A DNA stretch of 64,000 bases from Nocardia sp. BMG111209 (lineage in GTDB: Bacteria > Actinomycetota > Actinomycetes > Mycobacteriales > Mycobacteriaceae): NCBI RefSeq assembly GCF_000381925.1, contig NZ_KB907307.1:3844001-3908000 (forward strand). Direction: 5' to 3'. Of this stretch, positions 1 through 9,889 are shown piece after piece. Numbering within the stretch: the stretch's first letter is position 1; every line of letters begins with the position of its first letter. A program made the position numbers and the translations under genes. The notes beneath the pieces are model-generated. The model was not told where the DNA came from, made no database searches, and saw nothing but the letters and a program-made list of their open reading frames with translations.

Positions 1-1188
<1,188 letters not shown>

Positions 1189-1195
1189 GTCTGCG

Positions 1196-1275
1196 GCGGT
1201 GGTGTTTCCGGCGAGTCGCCGGAAGCGCCACCGCATCGTGAACGCGTGCCGGGTGGGTGCTGCCACCCGGCACGC
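1196..1275. terminator. Two hairpins after the 3-hydroxyacyl-CoA dehydrogenase
   Basis: The first inverted repeat (1196-1234) has arms around TTCCGGCGA/TCGCCGGAA extended by GCGGTGG/CCACCGC. The second (1244-1275) has perfect 13-base arms GCGTGCCGGGTGG/CCACCCGGCACGC. Neither has a clear T-run, as is usual in actinobacteria. They probably end the upstream transcript before the aldehyde dehydrogenase gene. Confidence 0.6.
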
Positions 1276-1420
1276 GCCGTTTCCACCGGCGCCGGGCGGA
1301 TTTCCCGGCGGTGATCGGATGCGCGCAAAGCATGGTCAATAACTAGATGAGCGCTTACTCTCTTGTATGGTGGCCGCACCGGCGCGAGGCGAGGTGCGGT
1401 GCTCGCGAGAGAGGACTCCC

Positions 1421-2917
1421 ATGCCGACGAACACCGCACTCGACCGACAGTCCCTGCCGTTCCTGACCGGGGTACCCCAGCGCCTGCTGATCGGTGGCGA
1501 ATGGGTCGAATCCGCTTCCGGCCGAACGTTTCCGAGCATCGACCCGTCCACCGGCACGGTGATCGCGGAGATCGCGCAGGGCGATCCGGCCGATGTGGAC
1601 CGCGCGGTGGCCGCCGCGCGGGCGGCGTTCGAGGGCCCCTGGCGGGCGCTGACCCCGGCGGCGCGGCAGTCGATCATCTGGCAGGTCGCCGACGTCATCG
1701 AGGCGAACGCGGCGGAGCTGCGGCGGCTGGAGGCCGTCGACATGGGCATGCCGATCGGCCGCGATCCGGGCGCCGGCGCGGACAAACTGGTGGAGGTGCT
1801 GCGCTACTTCGCGGGCTTCGCCACCAAGATCCACGGCCGCACGCTGCCGAATTCGATGCCGTGGCAGATCCTCACCTACACCTCGCACGAACCGGTCGGC
1901 GTGGTCGGGTCGATCATCCCGTGGAACAGCCCGATCAACAACGTGCTGTGGAAGCTCGCGCCGGTACTGGCCAGCGGCTGCACGATGGTGCTCAAGCCCG
2001 CCGAGGAGGCGAGCCTGGTCGCCCTGCGGATCGGCGAATTGCTCTCCGAGACCGACCTTCCCGCCGGTGTGGTCAACATCGTCACCGGTTTCGGCGAGGC
2101 CGGGGCGGCCCTGGTGGAGCACCGCGACGTGGACAAGGTCGCCTTCACCGGCTCGACCGCCACCGGCCAGGCGATCGTGCGCGCCTCCGCGGGCAACCTG
2201 AAGCGGCTGACCCTCGAACTCGGCGGCAAGTCACCGGATGTCGTGTTCGCCGATGCCGACTTCCGGCGCGCGGTGCCCGGTGTCGCGATGGGCGTCTTCG
2301 GCAACTCCGGCCAGGCGTGCTGCGCGGGCACCCGAATCTTCGTGGAGCGCCCCATCTTCGAGGAGTTCGCCGCGGCGCTGGCCGCCTACGCCGCGAAACT
2401 GAAGGTGGGCCCGAGCCTCGACCCGCAGACCCGGATCGGGCCGCTGGTGTCCCAGGCCCAATTGTCCCGTGTCACCGGCTATCTCGACATCGGCCGGGAG
2501 GCCGGCGCCCGGGTGCTGGCCGGCGGCGCCCGGCTCACCGACGGCGATCTCGCCAACGGCTACTTCGTCCCGCCGACCCTGCTGGCCGACGTCACCGACG
2601 AGATGGCGGTGGTGCGTGAGGAGATCTTCGGCCCGGTCGGCTGCCTGCTGCCGTTCGACACCGTCGAGGAGGTCGCGGCCCGGTCCAACGACACCGAATT
2701 CGGCCTGGCCGGCGGCATCTGGACCACGAACCTCGGCAACGCGCACCGGCTGGCGGCGCTGATGCGCACCGGCACGGTCTGGGTCAACACCTACAATCTG
2801 TTCGACCCGGCCGTCCCGTTCGGCGGTTACAAGATGAGCGGCTGGGGCCACGAGAACGGGCCCGACGCCCTGGCCCAGTACCTCACCACCAAGGCCGTCT
2901 GGGTCCGTACCGATTAG
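1421..2917 (+). CDS. Aldehyde dehydrogenase (NAD(P)+), 498 aa
   Basis: A full-length ALDH-superfamily enzyme that oxidises an aldehyde to the acid. The oxyanion Asn is in IIPWNSP (about residue 169), the general base Glu in LELGGKSP (about 266) and the catalytic Cys in GNSGQACCAGT (about 300). The C-terminal PFGGYKMSGWG segment is typical. I chose ATG 1421 because a purine-rich AGAGAGGA lies just upstream; an in-frame GTG/ATG 54 bases earlier would add an unlikely basic tail. It sits 13 bases before an acyl-CoA ligase gene, suggesting sequential aldehyde-to-acid-to-CoA-thioester conversion. The substrate is unknown. Confidence 0.92.
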   Translation: MPTNTALDRQSLPFLTGVPQRLLIGGEWVESASGRTFPSIDPSTGTVIAEIAQGDPADVDRAVAAARAAFEGPWRALTPAARQSIIWQVADVIEANAAELRRLEAVDMGMPIGRDPGAGADKLVEVLRYFAGFATKIHGRTLPNSMPWQILTYTSHEPVGVVGSIIPWNSPINNVLWKLAPVLASGCTMVLKPAEEASLVALRIGELLSETDLPAGVVNIVTGFGEAGAALVEHRDVDKVAFTGSTATGQAIVRASAGNLKRLTLELGGKSPDVVFADADFRRAVPGVAMGVFGNSGQACCAGTRIFVERPIFEEFAAALAAYAAKLKVGPSLDPQTRIGPLVSQAQLSRVTGYLDIGREAGARVLAGGARLTDGDLANGYFVPPTLLADVTDEMAVVREEIFGPVGCLLPFDTVEEVAARSNDTEFGLAGGIWTTNLGNAHRLAALMRTGTVWVNTYNLFDPAVPFGGYKMSGWGHENGPDALAQYLTTKAVWVRTD

Positions 2918-2930
2918 TCTGCGCCCCACC

Positions 2931-4517
2931 GTGTTCGACGACACCGACCGCAGCATCCCCGCGCGGCTGCTGCGGGTCGCCGCCGCACAGCCCGACCGGG
3001 AGGCGGTGGTCGACGGCGAGATCCGGATCACCTACGCGCGCTTGGCCACCGCCGTCGTCCAGTCCACCCGGGCGGCGCTGGCGGCGGGCATCCTGCCCGG
3101 CGACCGCGCCGCGGTCTGGGCGCCCAACGGCTATCGCTGGATCGTCGCCGCCCTCGGCATCCTCGGGGCCCGCGGCGTCGTGGTGCCGGTGAACACCCGG
3201 TTCAAGGGCGCCGAGGCCGCCGATGTGCTCGCCCGCTCCGGCGTGCGAATCCTGTTCACCGACAACGACTTCCTCGGCACGGATCGCGCCGCACTGCTGG
3301 CGCCGCACACCGCCGGCCTCCCGGAGCCGATCCGCGTGGTGGTGATGAACGGCCCGGTGCGCGAGGACGTCCCGTGGCACCGGTACCTCGGCGCCGGCCG
3401 CCTCGTCAGCGAGAAGGCCGCCACCGGGCGGATCGCGTCGATCCGCGCCGACGACCCGTGCGACATCCTCTTCACCTCCGGCACCACCGGCCGCCCCAAG
3501 GGTGCCGTCGCCACCCACGGCCGGCTGCTGCGGCTCTACGACGACTGGTGCGATATCGTCGGATTGCACTCCGGCGGAAAGCAACTGGTGATCACTCCGT
3601 TCTTCCACTCGTTCGGATACAAGGCCGGCTGGCTGGCCACGCTGCTGCGCGGCGCGACCGTGGTCCCGATGGCGGTGTTCGACGTCCCCACCGTGCTGGC
3701 GACCGTCGAGACCGAACGCATCACCCTGCTGCCCGGTCCGCCGACCCTGTTGCAGGACCTGCTCGACAGTCCGGACCGCGACCGCTACGACCTGTCCTCG
3801 TTGCGCGCCACCGTGATCGGCGCCGCGACCATCCCGGTCGAGCTCATCCGCCGACTGCGGGACGAGATGCGGTTCACCACGATCCTCAGCGGCTACGGCC
3901 TCACCGAGACCAACGGCCCGGCCTCGCTGTGCCGCCCCGGCGACGATCTCGACACCGTCGCCCACACCGCCGGAAAGGCCATGCCGGACACCGAGATCCG
4001 CATCGTCGACGGCGGCGGCGCCGCACTGCCGCCCGGCGAGCACGGTGAGATCGTGATCCGCGGCTACCACCTGATGACCGGCTACCTCGACGATCCCGCC
4101 GCGACCGCCGCGGCGATCGACGGCGAGGGCTGGCTGCACACCGGCGACCTCGGCCGCCTCGACGAGCACGGGAATCTGATCATCACCGGCCGGATGAAGG
4201 AGATGTTCGTCGTCGGCGGCTTCAACGTGTATCCGGCCGAGATCGAGAATCTGCTGCTGACCCACGACGCGGTCGCCCGGGTGGCCGTGATCGGCGTCCC
4301 CGACGCCCGCCTCGGCGAGGTCGGCGCGGCCTTCGTCGTCCCCCGCCCCGGCGCCGCACCCACCCCCGAGGAACTGATCGCCTGGGCCCGCGACCGCATG
4401 GCCAACTACAAGGTGCCCCGCCGGCTCGAGATCCGCGCCGAGCTACCGGTCAACGCATTGGGCAAGATACTCAAGGACGAACTGCGCGCACCCGCGCACA
4501 CCACACACCCGAGGTGA
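2931..4517 (+). CDS. Acyl-CoA synthetase (AMP-forming), FadD3-like, 528 aa
   Basis: ANL-superfamily ligase that activates a carboxylic acid to its CoA thioester via an acyl-AMP. The phosphate-binding loop FTSGTTGRPKGA lies near residue 180. Further on are YGLTETNG, the adenylation motif GWLHTGDLGRLDE, the hinge TGRMKEMFVVGGFNVYPAEIE and the catalytic C-terminal Lys in LPVNALGKILKDEL. The N-terminal region resembles FadD3, the steroid C/D-ring acid (HIP) CoA ligase of mycobacteria, but I cannot assign that substrate. Translation starts at GTG 2931, 13 bases after the aldehyde dehydrogenase stop, so the two genes are probably cotranscribed. Confidence 0.88.
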   Translation: MFDDTDRSIPARLLRVAAAQPDREAVVDGEIRITYARLATAVVQSTRAALAAGILPGDRAAVWAPNGYRWIVAALGILGARGVVVPVNTRFKGAEAADVLARSGVRILFTDNDFLGTDRAALLAPHTAGLPEPIRVVVMNGPVREDVPWHRYLGAGRLVSEKAATGRIASIRADDPCDILFTSGTTGRPKGAVATHGRLLRLYDDWCDIVGLHSGGKQLVITPFFHSFGYKAGWLATLLRGATVVPMAVFDVPTVLATVETERITLLPGPPTLLQDLLDSPDRDRYDLSSLRATVIGAATIPVELIRRLRDEMRFTTILSGYGLTETNGPASLCRPGDDLDTVAHTAGKAMPDTEIRIVDGGGAALPPGEHGEIVIRGYHLMTGYLDDPAATAAAIDGEGWLHTGDLGRLDEHGNLIITGRMKEMFVVGGFNVYPAEIENLLLTHDAVARVAVIGVPDARLGEVGAAFVVPRPGAAPTPEELIAWARDRMANYKVPRRLEIRAELPVNALGKILKDELRAPAHTTHPR

Positions 4518-4523
4518 GAACAG

Positions 4524-4979
4524 ATGGGCCTGAGGCTTTCCCCCGACGAGGCATGGCAGGCGCTGGCAGCCTCGCACACCGGCATCCTCACCACCCTGAC
4601 CGCCGACGGCCGCCCGATCACCCTGCCCGTCTGGTTCGTCGTCGACGACCGCACGATCGGCCTGCAGACCCCGCGCGGGGCGAAGAAGTCGGCCCGCATC
4701 CGCCGCGACCCTCGGGCCGCCTTCCTCGTCGAGTCCGGTGAACTGTGGGCGGAACTGCGCGCGGTCCACCTCTCCGGAACCGTCGCCGAGGTGACCGACC
4801 CGGCCGAGGCGGACCGGATCGCCGCCGCCTTCGACCGCAAGTACGCGGCCTTCCGCACCCCCGCCACCGACCTGCCCGCGGCCACCCGCGACCACTACGC
4901 GGCCCTGACCTACCTCCGCTTCACCCCCGCGGATCGCATGCTCACCTGGGACAACAGCCGCATCACCACCCCCCGCTGA
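4524..4979 (+). CDS. PPOX-class (pyridoxamine-phosphate-oxidase fold) FMN/F420-dependent protein, 151 aa
   Basis: A small split-barrel flavoprotein-like protein. The N-terminal segment HTGILTTLTADGRPITLPVWFVVDDRTI and the following KKSARIRRDPRAAFLVE match the cofactor-binding half of the PPOX family found widely in actinobacteria (F420 or FMN users of unknown substrate). ATG 4524 lies 6 bases after the ligase stop with a GGTGAGAA ribosome site overlapping that stop, so it is likely translated as the last gene of the 3-hydroxyacyl-CoA/aldehyde/ligase run. Its reaction cannot be inferred from the sequence. Confidence 0.82.
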   Translation: MGLRLSPDEAWQALAASHTGILTTLTADGRPITLPVWFVVDDRTIGLQTPRGAKKSARIRRDPRAAFLVESGELWAELRAVHLSGTVAEVTDPAEADRIAAAFDRKYAAFRTPATDLPAATRDHYAALTYLRFTPADRMLTWDNSRITTPR

Positions 4980-5018
4980 CGACCCCGCACAACGGCAAGG
5001 AGGTCCACCCGAGCACCG

Positions 5019-5033
5019 GAGAATGCTATTCTC
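5019..5033. promoter_or_regulatory. 15-bp inverted repeat upstream of the esterase gene
   Basis: GAGAAT-GCT-ATTCTC, with perfect 6-base arms around a 3-base centre, about 35 bases before the esterase start. A second overlapping repeat (GAATGC...GCATTC, 5021-5040) shares it. The size and symmetry suit a TetR-type operator; the regulator is not known. Confidence 0.5.
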
Positions 5034-5068
5034 TGCATTCAGATTCCGCTTCTCGAAGGAGTTCGGTG

Positions 5069-6046
5069 GTGACCACCAGCGACGCACCCGCCGTACTGCA
5101 CCTGCCCGCCCGCGACATCCCGGTGCCGTCCTCGGTCAGCCCGCAGGCCCAGGCCATCCTGGCCCTCGGGCCCCTCGGCCCGGCCCCGCAGTGGCCCGCC
5201 CTGGACGACCCCGCCGCCTGGCGGGCCCTCATCGCCGACCTCGACGCCCACACCCTGCGCATGGCCCCCGGCTCCGGCGCCCCCGCCGACGTCGAGGAGA
5301 TCCCCGTCGGCAAGGCCCGCGTCTACGCCATCACCCCGCCCGGCGTATACCCCGGCGACCGCCGCACCTACCTCGAGATCCACGGCGGCGGCTTCATCCA
5401 GGGCGGCGGCGAGATCTGCCGCACCCGCGGCATCGACAACGCCCACCGCATCGGCCACCACTGCTGGTCGGTGGACTACCGCATGCCCCCGGACCACCCC
5501 TTCCCCGCCGCGCTCGACGACTGCGTCGCCGCCTACCGGGAACTGTTGCGCCACCGCGATTCCCACGAGATCGTCATCGGCGGCGTCTCGGCCGGCGGCA
5601 ACCTGGCCGCCGCCACCGTCCTGCGCGCCCGCGACGAGGGCCTCCCCCTGCCCGCCGGCATCGTCCTCGCCACCCCCGCCGCCGACCTCACCGAATCCGG
5701 CGACACCTGGCAGACCAACCTCGGCCTGGACAACCTGCTGAGCCACTCCCCCACCCCCAGCCTCTACATCGGCGACCACGACCCCCGCAACCCCTATCTC
5801 TCCCCTGTCTTCGGCGATTTCACCGCCGGCTTCCCCCCGGCCCTCCTGCTGTCCGGCACCCGCGACATGCTCCTCTCGGACACCGTCCGCCTGCACCGAG
5901 CCCTCCGCGCCGCCGCCGTCCCCGCCGCGCTGCACGTCTGGGAGGCCGCCGCCCACGGCGGTTTCCTCGGCCACGCCCCCGAAGACGAGGAACGCACCCG
6001 CGAGATCCGCCTCTTCCTCGCCGAATGCTGGGACCCGGCCACCTAG
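5069..6046 (+). CDS. Alpha/beta-hydrolase, HSL family (family IV) esterase, 325 aa
   Basis: The oxyanion-hole motif HGGGF is at about residue 105 and the nucleophile elbow GVSAGG has Ser at about 174. The Asp (GTRDMLLSD) and His (AAAHGGF) of the triad follow. This is the hormone-sensitive-lipase-like layout seen in LipN/LipH-type enzymes. No signal peptide is visible, so it is likely cytosolic and cleaves short esters. GTG 5069 is preferred: AAGGAG lies 7 bases upstream (GTG 5066 is the alternative). It has its own palindrome-containing upstream region and so may be regulated separately from the preceding genes. It converges with the TetR gene. Confidence 0.87.
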   Translation: MTTSDAPAVLHLPARDIPVPSSVSPQAQAILALGPLGPAPQWPALDDPAAWRALIADLDAHTLRMAPGSGAPADVEEIPVGKARVYAITPPGVYPGDRRTYLEIHGGGFIQGGGEICRTRGIDNAHRIGHHCWSVDYRMPPDHPFPAALDDCVAAYRELLRHRDSHEIVIGGVSAGGNLAAATVLRARDEGLPLPAGIVLATPAADLTESGDTWQTNLGLDNLLSHSPTPSLYIGDHDPRNPYLSPVFGDFTAGFPPALLLSGTRDMLLSDTVRLHRALRAAAVPAALHVWEAAAHGGFLGHAPEDEERTREIRLFLAECWDPAT

Positions 6047-6097
6047 AATCGGCCCACGGTCGCGATCTACCGGCCCGGCGCGGGATTCGCCGTCGAC

Positions 6098-6775
6098 CTA
6101 CCGATCCGGATCGGGGTCGACCGGGACCGGCGCACCGATCCCGTGCTGTGAGTCCCGCGGGATCGGGTGGGCGGCAAGGAAATCCCGGACGATGCGGGCG
6201 CAGTCGTCGGGGGTGACGGTGCGCAGGCCGGTGAGTTTCATGAAGATGATCGGGCCGAGGAGCTGGGCGAAGACGAAGATGCGATCGTGGTCGCCGAGTC
6301 GCGCACGCGCGGCGGGGGTTTCGAGGACCCGATCGAACGGCACCCGGTAGTGCTCGATCACGCTGGCGCGCAACGATTTCACCACCGGGGACGGATCGTC
6401 GGCGGTGGCCGTGGAGGTCGGGCCGAGGCCCAGGCCCATCCAGGCGAGGGTGCTCAGCTGCATGGGCACCTGCTCGATCGCGGCCGCCTGACTGGTGAGC
6501 AGTTCGGTCAGCTGCTGTTCCAGCGTGCCCTCGGGGGCGGGCGGAACCACTTGCGGGAGAAGGCGTTCGAAGGCCGCCGCGAGCAGTCCCGCACTGTTGC
6601 CGAAATTCCGGTACAGGGTGGTGCGGGCGACCTTGGAGGCCCGGGTGACCGCGTCCACCGTGACCGCCTCGATGCCGCCGGAGGCCAGCAACTGGGTGGC
6701 GGCGGCGATCAGCCGATCGCGTGATCGCACTCGGCGTGGATCGACCGCGTCGGGAAGCTCGGGCGCCTGACTCAT
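6098..6775 (-). CDS. TetR/AcrR-family transcriptional regulator, 225 aa
   Basis: The N-terminal helix-turn-helix region reads RDRLIAAATQLLASGGIEAVTVDAVTRASKVARTTLYRNF, the standard TetR pattern. The C-terminal ligand domain is generic. ATG 6775 is chosen for the AGGA sequence 9 bases upstream. Divergent from a DHA2-type efflux gene across a 113-bp spacer that carries two strong inverted repeats, so it most likely represses itself and the transporter and is released by a drug-like ligand. That role is inferred from context. Confidence 0.9.
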   Translation of the reverse strand: MSQAPELPDAVDPRRVRSRDRLIAAATQLLASGGIEAVTVDAVTRASKVARTTLYRNFGNSAGLLAAAFERLLPQVVPPAPEGTLEQQLTELLTSQAAAIEQVPMQLSTLAWMGLGLGPTSTATADDPSPVVKSLRASVIEHYRVPFDRVLETPAARARLGDHDRIFVFAQLLGPIIFMKLTGLRTVTPDDCARIVRDFLAAHPIPRDSQHGIGAPVPVDPDPDR

Positions 6776-6803
6776 CACGTCCATCCTGCCGGACATCACA
6801 TAT

Positions 6804-6827
6804 CCGGAGGGTTTTCATCCCCTCCGG
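6804..6827. promoter_or_regulatory. Inverted repeat near the TetR gene start
   Basis: CCGGAGGG and CCCTCCGG, 8-base arms separated by 8 bases, 29 bases upstream of the TetR start codon. It may be an operator half or a 5'-UTR hairpin. Confidence 0.4.
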
Positions 6828-6831
6828 CGGT

Positions 6832-6873
6832 CGCTACGCTACCGGAAGTAGCGAAGCGATACCGATGGTATCG
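6832..6873. promoter_or_regulatory. Paired operator-like palindromes between tetR and MFS gene
   Basis: Two adjacent inverted repeats. The first (6832-6858) is CGCTACGCTAC with CGCTTCGCTAC in inverse orientation (10 of 11 match, 5-base spacer). The second (6857-6873) is CGATACC-gat-GGTATCG, perfect 7-base arms, 16 bases before the transporter GTG. The second has the length and symmetry of TetR operators. An ATG at 6865 falls inside it, which argues against that ATG as the transporter start. Confidence 0.6.
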
Positions 6874-6888
6874 AAACCTGGAGGCGCC

Positions 6889-8442
6889 GTGTCCGACCAC
6901 CGAGTACTGGAGCGCCCCGCCACGCTGGCGGCCTGGCAGCGCCGCTGGACCCTCATCGCGTCCTGCCTGGGCGTCGGCCTGGTGATGGCGTCGATGGCGG
7001 CGCTGTACACGGCACTGCCGCAGATCGCCGCCGCCACCGGCGCGACCCAGGGCCAGCTGACCTGGATGGTCGACGGCTACACCCTGGTACTGGCGGCGCT
7101 GCTGCTACCCGCCGGCGCCCTCGGCGATCGCTACGGCCGCCGCGGCATGCTGATCACCGGCCTGGCGGTGTTCTGCGCCGGATCGGTACTGGCCCTGACC
7201 GTGCACGACCCGATGTGGGTGATCGTGGCGCGCATGATCTCCGGCGTCGGCGCCGCCCTGGTCATGCCGTCGACCCTGTCCATCCTGACCGGCGTGTTCC
7301 CGCCGCAGCACTGGGGCCGCGCGGTGGGCATCTGGGCCGCGGTCGCGGGTTCCGGCGGCGTGATCGGTCTCGTGGGTTCCGGTGTGCTGCTGCGCTATTG
7401 GTCGTGGCCGTCGATCTTCGTCGTCCTGGCCGCGGTGGCCGCGGTACTGGCCGTCGCCGCGATCGCGATGCCCGCCTCACGCGAACCGGACCACCCCCGC
7501 ATCGACCTGCTCGGCTCCGCCACCTCGGCCGCCGCGATCGGCCTGCTGGTCTACGGCCTCACCGAGGCGCCCGAATACGGCTGGCGCGCCCCCCTGACCA
7601 TCGCCCTCCTGGCCGGCGCGGTCGTCGCCGGAGCCCTGTTCGTGGTGGTGGAACTACGCACACCCCGCCCACTGCTGCCGGTCCGCCTGTTCGCGCACCG
7701 CGCCTTCAGCACCGGTGTCACCTCGCTGATGCTGCAATTCGTGGTCACCTTCGGCCTGGCCCTGATCATGGTCCAATACCTGCAACTCGTCCTCGGCTAC
7801 AGCCCCCTGCGCTCGACCCTCGCGGTGGCCCCGATGGCCGGCCCCCTGCTCCCCCTCGCGGTGATAGCCCCGATGCTGATGCGCTGGGTGGGCCTGCGCT
7901 GGATGACCGTCGCCGGCCTGGCCACCATGTCCGGCGGCCTGTTCCTGCTCACGAGACTGCATCCGGACACCCACTATTCCGCGATCGTGCTACCGCTGGC
8001 CCTCGCCGGCGCCGGCATCGGCCTGTGCGCGACCCCCGCCACCGCCGTCATCATCGGCACCACCCCCACCGCGAAACACGGTGTCGCCGCAGCGGTCAAC
8101 GACGCCGCCCGCGAAATCGGCGCCGCGATCGGCATAGCCATGTCCGGCGGCATCCTCGCAGCCGGCTACCACCACCACATCCAACCGGCGTTGGCCGGCC
8201 TCCCCGACCAGATCCGCGGCCCGGTAGGCGACTCCCTGGCCGGCGCCCTCACCGTCGCCGCCCAGGCCGGCCCCACCACCCACCCCCTCACCGACGCCGC
8301 AGTGGACGCCTTCATGCACGGCATCCACCAAGCCGTCCTGGCCCTCGCCATAGTCGCCGCCGCCGGCGCCGCAGTCACCCTCGCCGCCCCCGACACCCGC
8401 CACGTGGACCGCCTCGACGACCCGGAGCCCTCGGCCGACTGA
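6889..8442 (+). CDS. MFS transporter, DHA2 (14-TM drug:H+ antiporter) family, 517 aa
   Basis: Multidrug-type exporter. Near the N-terminus are the first membrane helix (TLIASCLGVGLVMASMAALYTALPQIA) and the DHA2 segment QLTWMVDGYTLVLAALLLPAGALGDRYGRRG, which contains motif A. The length and the many further hydrophobic segments fit the 14-helix EmrB/QacA type. GTG 6889 is chosen because GGAGG lies just upstream and the earlier ATG 6865 is inside a palindrome. Divergent from a TetR gene that probably controls it. Substrate unknown. Confidence 0.9.
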   Translation: MSDHRVLERPATLAAWQRRWTLIASCLGVGLVMASMAALYTALPQIAAATGATQGQLTWMVDGYTLVLAALLLPAGALGDRYGRRGMLITGLAVFCAGSVLALTVHDPMWVIVARMISGVGAALVMPSTLSILTGVFPPQHWGRAVGIWAAVAGSGGVIGLVGSGVLLRYWSWPSIFVVLAAVAAVLAVAAIAMPASREPDHPRIDLLGSATSAAAIGLLVYGLTEAPEYGWRAPLTIALLAGAVVAGALFVVVELRTPRPLLPVRLFAHRAFSTGVTSLMLQFVVTFGLALIMVQYLQLVLGYSPLRSTLAVAPMAGPLLPLAVIAPMLMRWVGLRWMTVAGLATMSGGLFLLTRLHPDTHYSAIVLPLALAGAGIGLCATPATAVIIGTTPTAKHGVAAAVNDAAREIGAAIGIAMSGGILAAGYHHHIQPALAGLPDQIRGPVGDSLAGALTVAAQAGPTTHPLTDAAVDAFMHGIHQAVLALAIVAAAGAAVTLAAPDTRHVDRLDDPEPSAD

Positions 8443-8866
8443 GCCGAAAACGCAGCGCAGCGTCCCCACTTGGCCGTCCCAGCTTGTCCGAACTGCACAG
8501 CATGCGCCAGCGCGGAGTCGTAGTCGGAGTCGCCCGCGGCCTTGCTTGCCCGCGCCACCCGGCGGGCGCATTTGACGGGATGTGGGACGTTCGTCATGCG
8601 AACCACGCGTCCTTCCGGGGCAACCCCGTCCGGTCGAGCTGGAAATCCAGCGTATCCCCGCGGTCCGGCGGATGTCGACGGCGCGGCACCGGGTGCACGG
8701 TGCGCGTGCAGAACCGAACCGGCGCACGTGAATCGAATCGGGAGAATCACATTCGGCGCGTTCCCGGAGTCATACTGACGACGCCCGTCCGACCGAATTC
8801 GAACGGCATCATCCGATATATCCGCCCTGGGCGGTGGGTCGGCAAAATCGAATAAGGGCACGTGCC
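8443..8866. other. Gene-poor 424-bp stretch
   Basis: No reading frame here has a plausible ribosome site plus recognisable protein features; the frames that cross it are shadows of the flanking genes. The right end becomes less GC-rich (around 8760-8860) and ends with a 10-bp palindrome GGCACGTGCC (8857-8866) directly before the next start codon. Promoter elements for the 111-aa gene are presumably here. Confidence 0.5.
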
Positions 8867-9202
8867 ATGACTCTGTACACCACCGATTGGTCGATAAGCA
8901 GCGACATAACCCCGGAACGAGCCTTCCGGATATCTCGGGACACCGCGAAAGCCTGGCAACTCAGCTGGCTCGACGGCCGGATGCTGACCCGCGATCAGGC
9001 GATCATCGGCATGGAACTCGACGAATTGCTCAGCGATCCCGACCGCGTCGACGACCGCGCGCAGCTGTCGCGGATCGACGATCACGCCGGCCGCCTCGGC
9101 ATCGTCAGCGAGCAGGCGATCATCCTGCTGCACCGGAGAATTGTCGAACGAATTCGAAATTCGGAATTGTTCGACGATCGCGTTCTCTTTTCCGAGGGGT
9201 GA
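8867..9202 (+). CDS. Hypothetical acidic protein, 111 aa
   Basis: I do not recognise a family. ATG 8867 follows AAGGG by 8 bases. The protein is mostly charged and helical (for example DELLSDPDRVDDRAQLSRIDD) with no signal peptide or membrane segment. Its 3' third (9130-9180) uses AT-rich codons such as AAT, GAA and TTG unlike the neighbours and holds an inverted repeat GTCGAAC/GTTCGAC, hinting at acquired DNA. A short GTG frame (9209-9382) begins 6 bases after its stop. Confidence 0.6.
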   Translation: MTLYTTDWSISSDITPERAFRISRDTAKAWQLSWLDGRMLTRDQAIIGMELDELLSDPDRVDDRAQLSRIDDHAGRLGIVSEQAIILLHRRIVERIRNSELFDDRVLFSEG

Positions 9203-9285
9203 ACGCGAGTGTCGAGTCCGGAGGCCGCCGCCGATCCGCGGCGACCTCCGGGCCCGATCATCAACCGCCACAACATCTTCGGGAC

Positions 9286-9777
9286 CTACCGCGACTGCCT
9301 CCAGGCCACGGTGAACGAGACCGCCGCCACCAGCGGGCCCAGCACCCGCAGATGGTTCCCCCAGGTCCACTCGGTCAGGTAGGTCTTCCAATAGTCCGCC
9401 GCCGCAACGGATTCCGGATCCATGCCGAGCAGCCGATCGTTGCGCGGCACATGGAACGCCCCCGTCATCACGATCGCCACCAGATAGGCCAGCGCCCCCA
9501 CCACCAGCAATATCGCCCCCGGCCGGTTCAGGTGGAACGCTCCGTACACCCCCAGCACCAGACCGGTGAGGGCCGTCCCCATCAGCACCGCCATGAACCA
9601 GAATGTCGGCGCCTGCTTGTTGATCGAGTTCATCGCGGCGATCCCCTGCCCCGCGGGCAGATTCCCCAGCGCCGACATGACGAAAGCCGAGAAGGCATAG
9701 AAGATTCCGGCACACACCCCACTGGTGATCGCGGTATAGAGGGTCAACCCCCGCACGAACGCATTGTCGATAGCCAT
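9286..9777 (-). CDS. DUF1772 (anthrone-oxygenase-like) membrane protein, 163 aa
   Basis: Four hydrophobic segments: near residues 8-35, 58-78, 85-105 and at the C-terminus (RVLGPLVAAVSFTVAW). The pattern GIFYAFSAFVMSAL, then NDRL, then YWKTYLTEWTWGNHLR is typical of DUF1772, a family that includes fungal anthrone oxygenases but is mostly uncharacterised in bacteria. ATG 9777 is the natural start before the first helix. It is divergent from an AraC-type regulator 112 bases away, which probably controls it. The enzymatic role is unknown. Confidence 0.82.
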   Translation of the reverse strand: MAIDNAFVRGLTLYTAITSGVCAGIFYAFSAFVMSALGNLPAGQGIAAMNSINKQAPTFWFMAVLMGTALTGLVLGVYGAFHLNRPGAILLVVGALAYLVAIVMTGAFHVPRNDRLLGMDPESVAAADYWKTYLTEWTWGNHLRVLGPLVAAVSFTVAWRQSR

Positions 9778-9889
9778 GCACCCATTACAGGGCCCGGCTC
9801 CGAGAGCTTCCATGGCCGACAATCGCATCTCCATACGCGAGCGTCCACCCCGATAGCCGCCGGCGTATGAACCGACTACCGTCCCCGGC

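Noticed and set aside
8166..8861. 231-codon minus-strand frame covering the gene-poor stretch
   Set aside because: No ribosome site, no recognisable family, and half of it is antisense to the efflux gene.
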